In this document: positions 55,875-64,000 of the stretch, piece after piece
Layout: the number at the start of each line of letters is the position of its first letter
How positions within the stretch are numbered: the stretch's first letter is position 1
Source: Lycocorax pyrrhopterus obiensis
Lineage: Eukaryota > Chordata > Aves > Passeriformes > Paradisaeidae
Length of the DNA stretch: 64,000 nucleotides
NCBI GenBank assembly: GCA_014706295.1
Contig: JACSVZ010000007.1
Span: 33,885,875-33,949,874 of the forward strand
Reading direction: 5' to 3'
Made by a program: the position numbers and the translations under genes
The notes under the pieces: generated by a model
Told to the model about the DNA's origin: nothing
Seen by the model: the letters and a program-made list of their open reading frames with translations, nothing else
Database searches by the model: none

Positions 55875-58289
55875 CAGGTAATGAAAAACATTTCTTGGAT
55901 TTGGAGACAGACTTGGTTTTTGGTTATTTTTCGAAACATAGAATGTCATGTATACAGATAAATGATGTTAAGAATAAAAAGGTTCTAATTTAACACAGCC
56001 TATGAATAGAGAGTTTTATGCCATAACATAAAAATGAATTAATGTTTTATATAATCTTCTAATCCTTATTTAAAAAAAAAAAAAACCAGTTTTATCCAAA
56101 TCTAGTTAACTGCAATCTGCTCTTAATCATTTAAAACAATCTAGGATAGACAATAGGATGTCCCAGCTGAAATTTTGTTCATTTAAGAGCAATAGCAATG
56201 GAAAGATCAGTCTTTTCTTTCACATCTAACAGATGCTAGTACCACAAAATAAGGGAAATGCACCTTAAAAAAACTTACTGAAAACCAAAACAGATGTAAA
56301 CACATGTTTCAATAGGTCAGCATAGAAGGTCTCTGAACTGGAATCTGCATCAGCATTACTTTTAATATTCTTCAGCAGATTATTTTTTCAAGGGTGTCCG
56401 ATTACTTTTAAAACCTTTTAATTCCTGGCTTGAAAAAGAACATGTTTTTTGCTTTAAATCTGATTCTGAATGTCTTGACGTGGTTTCTCCTAGCATTCTG
56501 TACTGTGATCAACATTGGAAAACATATTAAAAAGCATGTTTATTATTGATGTGTCTATCATGTGCAGAAACATAACTTTGCATTAGTATTTCTCCAAGTG
56601 TTTTGAAGCTTTATAACTCTGGGGAAAAAATGAGTACCAGAACTACCCATAATCACCATAAAATTTTTGTTTTAAACCATAACCCCATCAAAAAGAAGTT
56701 CCAGCTTTTCAGTCCAGGCATGTTTCACATTGGTCCAGAAACTACAGAGGCAGCATTCTGCACCTCAAAAGATCTTTAAACTCTAGCATGGATTAAGAGA
56801 ATAATTTAATAACTGCTTGAAAGCCAGCCCACAGCAGTTTTGACAGCTACATTTATAAATCCTCAGGTTTGGAAATTATGTGGAAACAGCCCTAATAAGT
56901 AGTTTGTCAACAGATACCCCATTAATTTAGATTTTCAACAAAACTGCAGCTTCATATTTACCATAACGCCACACTCGATCATAACCATGCAACACATCGT
57001 TGTTCTTGTATTACTAGCCTTCTTCTGTTGGTGCATGAATGAGCTACAACTGCAAATTTAAGATTACAGCAGAAAATACTGATCAGATTTCATTATTTAT
57101 ATCCACTGGTGGGAACCAAAGGAGGATAAAGCTCAGTACCTCCCCATATATCTAAAAGCTTTCCTAATATATTCACGGTAAGAACACATACAAAAAAAAT
57201 CCTATATAGAACCTAGAAATTCCTGGCATTTCAGTACGGTGTGTGAAGCTGTGAGCCTCTTTTGATAGAATGCTTCATTTGATTACTTTAATCTCAGGCC
57301 AAGTGATAAAGACTTGAGAGCTGTGTTTTTGCTGAAGAGAGGACATGGTATATGAAGCACTTCTCATGAACAGTGGATTAATAAAATGTGTCCCACACTA
57401 GTGTGTACAGGTTTCCAGTCAATTCCAGGGTGAGTCTGAAGGTGTTATTTCTGATCTGTAGGCTTTGAAAGCTAACTGCTCTAGAAACAGACAAATTCTG
57501 TCCTGAACTTGAAAAGCTGCTTCATGCTCTAAGACTATACTGGGGCACTTCATATTCACTGTGTCCTTTGACTTTTACTTTCTTCTCCTGTACTAGTGTC
57601 TGTGTTGCCCAGGTGAACACATTTGATACAAACCCCCTGACTATTGTCGAAGAACAGTACAGTGCAATAGTACACTAATACAGGAACTGCAAAAAGTCTG
57701 TTTCTTTAAAACGTGTTAAAAAGTAATGGAATTACAAGTCATAAGCCATGTAAATAATAAGCCATCTTCAAAACTGGAATGAAGAATTACGCAAAAAAGC
57801 CTGAATTTGTGGACCTATGGGAAATACTGTCATCTCTTCAGTTTTCTGATGTTTTCTTCAAGCAGTTTTGAAACTAGGTTTCAGAAAGGAAAGGTTGTGT
57901 TGCAAGGGACTTGGTAGAGTTCATCTTGCAGATACTTAGGGAAAGCTTTTTTTTAAAATACCCCAAACCCCAAACACAAAGACATGCAGAACCTGAAAAC
58001 ATAGGTGATCACAGACATAATAAATACAAATCTTAACATATCTTAAATCATGACTAAACAATACTTCACTATACATAAACTGTGAACAACAAATTAAACT
58101 CTCTCATTTCTATCTTCAAATTCTAACAAGTTAACCCATTCTAGATGTTTTAATTTGATAGCACAAATTTCTTGCAGCTAATTTCTAAAGACAAAATTGA
58201 TACTTATCCAAGGTTGTGAAACATTACAATTTAAATGTGATTTTTATAGTGCATAAGCTTACACAAGACAAATAAAATGATAATTGTTG

Positions 58290-58770
58290 TAGAGGATCCC
58301 TTAATGAGTCATCTAGTCCATTCCCTTCTATCGTGACAGGATTGATTTCGTTACCCGCTTTGATAGATGAATGTCAAATGTAGCCTTGAATTCTTCATTG
58401 AAGGTGATTCCATAACCTTTCCTGGCCGTTTGTTTTATACTTACTGTTCCTAGAACTGTTTGGTATTTTAACTTACCATCATCTCTGCAATTACAGCTTA
58501 AGCAAGCCTATTACCTGTATCTATGCTCTTAAATAAGAAAATCTGCCTCTTCATATTTTCATAGTGTCATTTGCAAGCTTGCATGTGATAGTTAATCCTG
58601 TCCTTTTTTCAATTTTCTCTAAAATAAAAGAGCTCACTAAGTCTGTTCCTTAATCATATGGACAAATCTTTTAAAAAGCTTAATAACGCTTTCTAACTTC
58701 TTAAATTTGTTTAAGGTTTCCAAAATCTTAACCTGATATAGCTCCAGGAGAGATCATAGTTCCAGGTAAA
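58290..58770 (-). mobile_element. ancient CR1/L3-like LINE fragment
   Basis: Heavily degraded, but blocks appear in the order of old CR1 3' regions read in reverse: 'agtcatctagtccattccct', 'aggtgattccataacctttc', 'cattaccatcatctctgcaa'-like sequence, 'ctaaaataaaagagctcact' and 'tatagctccaggagagatca'. About 480 bp. It is clearly older than the other CR1 copies here. Confidence 0.6.
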
Positions 58771-59509
58771 CCCAGCAAAATTCCCTGTTCACACAAATTT
58801 AGTACAATGCTCAACCATTAACAGAAAAGAGCATTTCACTTCGGTGTCATCTCATCACGTAAGGAATCCAAGATTTAAGAAGTCATTGTTTACTATCACA
58901 TTTAGAGAATGGATACTTTAAACACTAATCTTTGTTCCAATGGCACTCCTGTAAAAGAAACACACTGCAGGCTAAAAGAAAAAAATGAAAGTAACTCCCT
59001 AACTAATTAATCCTTAAAATAACTTTAAAAATAGGGAGTGTAAAAAAGAGTAATTGCATTGATTGGGAAGCAGGGGGCAAAAATTCAGCAGAAACTGCAC
59101 AGCAAGGTAAATGAGTGAATCTTCTAGCAGTTCTTTAATACATAAAGCATTGTGAAGCTAATATTTCTTATGCTTCTTCCTAAATCTCATAAGGCCTAGA
59201 TTATGGCTAATATCTCATGACACCAAAAGTAATACTGCAGCAGATATTAAAGCATTTTTTTCAGCTACTTATTCTATAAAATATTAATTGCAAGCCTGTG
59301 CATGTGCTGTATATATAGGGTATTAGGTAACTGAGTTCCTGCTCAGTTCTAAATCAATAAAAGATAACATGTACAGCATCAATCATATTTTACTCTTCCT
59401 TTACTACCTAATATAGGGAGCATTTGGGCTGATTTTTGTCTTAGGTAAACAGTCACCAACATCTCTGAAGTTAAGAATTCACTGGCTAGCCTCTACAACA
59501 GATTCTTAC

Positions 59510-59577
59510 CTATGAAAGAGAGATTTTTTTCCAAAAGCATTTCTCGCAGCAAGACTTCATGCTCATGCCCAATAGCG
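59510..59577 (-). CDS. CDIN1: CDIN1 coding exon, human residues ~159-181
   Basis: 68-nt exon. The true acceptor is CTTTCAG at 59578-59584: one C completes the His codon split from the previous exon, giving KHAIGHEHEVLL across the join. An AG seven bases upstream (CTAAAG) would break the frame. The exon ends in FI plus one G before a strong GTAAGAATC donor. The peptide AIGHEHEVLLREMLLEKNLS differs from human at two positions (human has RDLLLEKNLS). The Leu of NLSF, recalled as the site of the human anaemia mutation L178Q, is conserved. Confidence 0.93.
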
Positions 59578-62391
59578 CTGAAAGCTTTAGGTTAAGAAAT
59601 GGAAGATTACTTTGGAAAAGATGCAACTTAATGAAAACATCATAGGTAAAGTAATTAATCATAGAATTTATTGGCCTTGATCTGCATTTCAGAAGTGATT
59701 AGTGATTTGAACTCTAAGTTTTGAAAATCCTTAAACGGATTTTCAGAAGCATACTTTGTGAAAATCAGACTATTGTATCAACAGCATACATTTTACAGAA
59801 TGAAGACCCATCTGACCATATTTATTCACTATAATTAAGGGCAATATTTCCATTTTTTTCTTTATTCTCCTTCTAAATATAAAAGGAAGTGTGATCCTAA
59901 AACATGCAGTTAAATACCTTTAAAGTTGTTCTTTACTGACCAGTAATAAATTCTCCAATCCAGCAAAGGATGAAACAAACTGGTTTTCCTTCTTTATATT
60001 CTGAAATTGATAGGTACTACATCCATCTGAAACATCTTACTGTAAAAAACCATCCTTTTAATTGACTTTTCAGAAGCATGAACTAATATCAGGGAAGGAT
60101 GAAATCGTATTTTATAGTGAAGTCCTTTTCACTTCAATGACAGCCTGTTGATCCAATGTGCTACTCCTAGCAATATGTAAAAAAAGTCACCATATTAAAT
60201 ATTTTTATGTATCCTCCTGGAGGTAAAAGTTCTGTTCCGGAAGCTTTTAAGAAGAATCCTGTGGAACAATATGATAAAAGATCTTATGTTAAAAGCAGTT
60301 AAGCTCCAAATTCTGTTTAAAATAACTTCTGAGAACTTAAACTACAGATCACCTTACCATTACAGTTAATTAACTTATATGAACACTTCATACTGAACAG
60401 CAAAAAACAAGTTCTATGCAATCATTTCATATATACATACAGCTTATATAAATTGAAACTATGTATTATGTTAAACTCTACTAGCAGTTTCAGAACAAAA
60501 GGGACAAATGAAGAATAGCAAAAAGGTAAGAAAAAATGCTGCAAACAGAATTTATAATGCACCATAAGCAGAAACACTTAGTCTATAATAATACCTGTTA
60601 TTGATGTATGGCAATGACCATGGGGCAAAACTTGTAAATAACCTCACAAGCCATTTTCTACTCTTGCAATCTAGCAGCCTAGTTTCCCGTAAGCATCTGA
60701 ACTATTACTGAAAAATAGCCTCTTGGCATTACAAAGAGGTTGACTTCATACTTTAGTCCATGCATATACAATTAGATAGTTATATTTAAAATCAATATGC
60801 AATCCTTCAGAAGACATTATGCTTTTAAAACCTTAACTTTAAATTGATTTTTAACTATTTTATGCACCTCAAAATTAACATCTAATTCAGCAATATATTG
60901 CAGTAATGCACTCACACAGCTTAGTATTAAACTTTTCTATACCAAAATGGAATTGAAAAACTCCTCCATACTCTCATTGATGTCACTGCACATTCAACAA
61001 CAGATTTGAGCCAGAATCTGAAGAGGATAAAAAAGTCTTTTCTAGACTGAAGGCAAATAAATCTTAAAAATGGCTCATAATTCTACATATGTGTCTTTAT
61101 TACTTTTAAACATGACACTTTCAGAAGACTACAGCCAGATTGCTCATCCACAAAATATTAATCTTAAAATTCTAGATATGGAAATTAGTCATCAACAACC
61201 CTTTAAAATGTGTGGTTTATTAGATAATTCACTTTCAGTGCGCTTTGTTTAATCGTGAAGATAATCTCAATGAATATTTAAAATTACAATTAAAAGCACA
61301 AAATACAAAGACAAGTAGAATTCTATCCTGCTGCTGTTAAAGTTAATGGCAGCAGGGCTGAGGCTGTAGTAGACACCAGACAGGTGTTTCCAGTGGAAAG
61401 AAAGTATTTTTAAGGAGTGACAATCGCATGTATCACAACTACAAGAAGTACTGTTTTTCATGCATAACTAAACATCACTGTAGCTTTCCTTTCCTGCACC
61501 TACAGTGAAATCAAGATCCTCCCCCAAACTGCATGCAGAGATTCATGCAAGGATTCTCTAGAACTTAGGAGGGAACTGCTTTACTAGCCTGCTCAGTGAT
61601 AGCAGGACATGATTTTGAAATTGTTCCTTTGACTGCAGACTGAAACAGAAGAGCTACTCCTGCAGGACTTTATTAAAATACATTTGGGTTCTCAGTGATC
61701 ATTCCTAACAAATTCTAATCTTAGGCTGGAGCACTGAGTGTCATGTGGAGATCCCTCAGTGTACGGCTCTCTAATTAACCATTTCAACACAAAAAAAGTA
61801 TCCCTGGAAAATCAGGATATGTAGGGTATAAAATCATGATAGCTAGTATAACCTCCTTTAAAGGAAGAGAAAATAAAAGAACTGCACTGGAATGTCAGAT
61901 GGGAGTTTAAAATACTAATTGGTCACTCACACCTGAATTCCACTTGAAAAAATTTCAGTTAAAACTCATATTCGTAACAAAGCAAAGCCATAAAGTTGAA
62001 CACTATTTATGAAACTTATTGATTTAATCACAAAATAGCTGAGATTGGAAGGTATTTCCAGAGATCATCTAGTCCAACTCCACCACTCCAAGCGTGGTCA
62101 CCTAGTCTTAAGAGAAAACCAGATATGCATTTCAACTAATCAAAACCAAAGAGGTTCAATCAGGCATATGAATGTGTAACCACCAAACTGACATCTTCCC
62201 ATGGTCCATCTGATTTTTGTTAGTGTAAGAGAAAGCTCTGCAGTGACCCTCTAGCTGACTGAATGTAAAAGAGAGGAGTATGAAACGTGTTTTGTGAAGC
62301 AGAACTTTATGTCAGGTTAAAGCTAGACACATCTCTTCCACACAGTCTAAGCTCATCAATTGTGCACCTAAAATTTTATGGGAAAGGATAC
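59578..62391 (-). other. CDIN1: CDIN1 intron, 2814 nt
   Basis: Lies between the CCYGP exon and the NLSF exon; borders are GTATCCTTT and CTTTCAG. It contains a short CR1 3'-end fragment about 280 bp from its 5' end and otherwise AT-rich sequence with no recognisable content. Confidence 0.9.
62027..62112 (-). mobile_element. short CR1 3'-end fragment
   Basis: The plus strand reads 'atcacaaaatagctgagatt', 'ggaaggtatttccagagatc' and 'atctagtccaactccaccac', the reverse of a CR1 3' terminus with its tail. Only the last ~85 bp of the element are recognisable. Confidence 0.8.
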
Positions 62392-62441
62392 TGTTTGATG
62401 CAGTCCACCAGTGGTCCATAACAACAGTCATTCACAGTACA
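62392..62441 (-). CDS. CDIN1: CDIN1 coding exon, human residues ~143-158
   Basis: 50-nt exon with acceptor TTTGTCTGCAG and donor GTATCCTTT. It is in frame with the preceding exon and reads CTVNDCCYGPLVDCIK plus two bases of a His codon completed by the next exon. The paired cysteines (NDCCYGP) and the following Cys are the same as in human; the only change is Ile to Thr at the second residue. It sits 355 nt downstream of the previous exon, by far the shortest intron seen here. The exon is too short to find as an open reading frame and was identified by homology and splice borders. Confidence 0.93.
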
Positions 62442-62796
62442 CTGCAGACAAATAAGAGAAGTAGTATACTGATGGGCAAGTACAAAACCATTATAGTTAA
62501 GGAGTATCTTAAAAACAGTAATTACTTTTCCTCAAAAAGGCTATCAGATGCTGTTCAGATTTAATCACAGAAAACAAAAACTGCATGCTTTTATTCACTA
62601 TAAAAGCAAGCTATTAAAAAGTGAAATGCTCCCCTCACAAATATTGCACTGCCATTTATAGTGCACTCTGACCTCACTGATAGTTTATGATGACAGTAAT
62701 TAAATGAGGTTTAAAATCTTGTACTCTGCTAGGCAGATAACAGAATTGCCACACGATAAAAAAAACCATACCAAAGAAAACAAGTGCGATTAATAC
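62442..62796 (-). other. CDIN1: CDIN1 intron, 355 nt
   Basis: Short intron with borders GTATTAATC and TTTGTCTGCAG. A minus-strand open frame runs from the upstream exon into it and encodes a hydrophobic stretch; this is intron read-through, not protein. Confidence 0.9.
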
Positions 62797-62876
62797 CTGA
62801 TAGACTTGATTTGCTAGAACTCCATCTGGAATCTGAGAAGGGTCCCGCAGCATACTATTTATAAGAGTTTTGGAGG
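62797..62876 (-). CDS. CDIN1: CDIN1 coding exon, human residues ~116-142
   Basis: 80-nt internal exon. The minus strand shows a pyrimidine-rich tract, the acceptor TCTCTAG, two bases completing a Pro codon, 26 codons ending VYQ, and the donor GTATTAATC. The peptide contains [19 protein letters not shown], a block that is essentially invariant in vertebrate CDIN1; only the first few residues (SKTL here, SKSI in human) differ. It lies between the N-terminal helical region and the nuclease core. It enters in phase 1 and leaves in phase 0. The donor runs straight into a hydrophobic intron reading frame, which should not be taken as protein. This is the first exon visible in transcription order; no upstream CDIN1 exon is present between 62877 and 64000. 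Confidence 0.95.
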
Positions 62877-64000
62877 CTAGAGAAATAAAAATAAAAACCA
62901 TACAAAAAACCTGTTAGTTCAGTTACACTTTTCTAATAAAAACATTGATGATATCAATAATTTTGAAAATTATCCACCTAGCAACTACAAACTTAAAAAA
63001 TCGTAACTACTTACCCATTTTGATACAATTAACTCTAAAGTCCTGAAATGCCAAAGGATTTTATTAGTCCACGGTGAAAGCAGGCCCTTATTTACTTAGT
63101 TTCACTGGACAGTTTGTGCTTTAGAAGCATCATGCAGCTTCTAAGGAAATTGCTTAGTATACAGTACATATAATTCAAAATAACCTTGATGTCCCCATTA
63201 GAACTTTAGGAAGAAGATATTTAAAAATTCAAAATGGCCTTTAAAAAGTACTTTAAGGACTTCATGATTCCAATATATTAGTTTTCAAATATAAGGATTT
63301 ACTAATTCAGTGTTGACACATTTTTCTGACTGCATTTAAGAGCTGGGAAAAGGCTTTCTTTACTTTTTTCAAATGTATAGATATAAGTCAAAAGAAATCA
63401 GAAGCTAATTTTAGCACTTATCATTGTTTTACTCACTGATATTGATACTACAATGAAAAAATAACATAAAAAAGGAGATACCTTTAGTTTATTTTCAAAT
63501 ATAGTCTTTGCAATCCTTGGCATTGTTTTCTCTCCATGTGCTTAGTCTGGGTAGTTGCAAGTACCAGTTAATTACTAATAGTAGTGGACAGATTTTATTC
63601 TAGAAAAATCCCTTCTAAAACCATAAAATATTTCATTTTACAATTTCTCAGAGAAAAGTCAGCACTGCTGCACATGCTACCTCTGCCCTGGGAACAACCT
63701 CTGATGGAGCTCAGCTGGTGGTGTATTTATACCATTGAATCCTTAAGTGTAGATCAGGCTTGAGACTAGCAAGGTCTGCCACTTTGCCAAAGATTTCCTG
63801 TGTGACTTCAGAGTAATTCCTTTAACCTGTGTGTGCTTCAGTCCTGTAAACAAAATGAAGAACTACTCTTTTCCTGTTCTTCATCTGTTTTGCCCCAACT
63901 CAGAGCCAAAGCTTTGTCATGATCTTCAGTAACTGAATCAAAAGACTCAGGTGACACCATGAAAAGGACTGACGGAGCCTGTGACATGAAGGGATCTGCC
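62877..64000 (-). other. CDIN1: CDIN1 intron upstream of the first visible exon, partial
   Basis: No sequence encoding the expected preceding residues (ILERFLQEHEET region) is present, so the intron extends past the window edge. It contains a MIR-like SINE tail near the right end, listed separately. Confidence 0.75.
63735..63870 (+). mobile_element. ancient MIR-like SINE, 3' (LINE2-related) part
   Basis: The plus strand reads 'ggtctgccacttt', 'cctgtgtgacttca', 'ttcctttaacctgtgtgtgc', 'ttcagtcctgtaaacaaaat' and 'gaagaactac'. This follows the MIR block order 'tctgccactt', 'ctgtgtgacc', 'tcacttaacctctctgtgcc', 'tcagtttcctcatctgtaaa', 'atggggataat'. It is strongly diverged, as expected for an element that stopped moving long before birds arose. 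The tRNA-derived head is not recognisable. Confidence 0.6.

Noticed and set aside
62674..62901. 75-codon minus-strand open frame starting MVFIF
   Set aside because: Only its middle (62797-62876) is a CDIN1 exon; both ends are intron read through, past proper AG and GT borders.
63016..63044. Possible tiny exon with TTTCAG acceptor and GGTAAGT donor, 140 bp upstream of the first CDIN1 exon
   Set aside because: The encoded residues do not match the preceding CDIN1 sequence, and at about 28 nt it would shift the frame.

Overview
The window looks like vertebrate, most probably avian, nuclear DNA. It is AT-rich with sparse, short, spliced coding exons. At least seven fragments of CR1, the dominant LINE of birds and other sauropsids, can be read directly, and there is one LTR of an endogenous retrovirus. 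There are no bacterial features (no operons, ribosome binding sites, rRNA, tRNA or CRISPR).

The only gene I recognise is CDIN1 (C15orf41, codanin-1-interacting nuclease 1), on the minus strand at the right end. Five consecutive internal exons (62797-62876, 62392-62441, 59510-59577, 54401-54466, 51972-52077) all have AG/GT splice borders and join in one open frame. They correspond to about residues 116-239 of the 281-residue human protein, including the PD...ExK nuclease core. Exons for the N-terminal half would lie beyond position 64000. The exon(s) for the last ~42 residues were not found, so they probably lie left of position 1. That would make most of the window (1-51971) a single very long intron.

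The long intron holds CR1 fragments (about 4.0-4.7, 7.8-8.5, 12.4-12.8, 18.4-19.5 and 34.7-34.9 kb, plus a doubtful piece at 5.3 kb), a TTCC microsatellite (1.36-1.5 kb), a probable LTR (27.08-27.68 kb) and small tandem duplications. A 2.4-kb stretch (21.2-23.7 kb) looks like developmental regulatory DNA. It carries seven TGACAG (MEIS/TALE-type) hexamers and a 22-bp perfect palindrome of homeodomain-like AATTAT cores. In human, CDIN1 lies beside MEIS2, so these may be MEIS2 regulatory elements held inside a neighbouring gene's intron. This is inference.

The most interesting unexplained places are the TGACAG/palindrome block, an exon-like block at 39.95-40.84 kb with open frames and splice signals, an exon-like block directly after the LTR, and an ancient MIR-like SINE tail near 63.8 kb. 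The rest is ordinary intron sequence in which I see nothing I can name.
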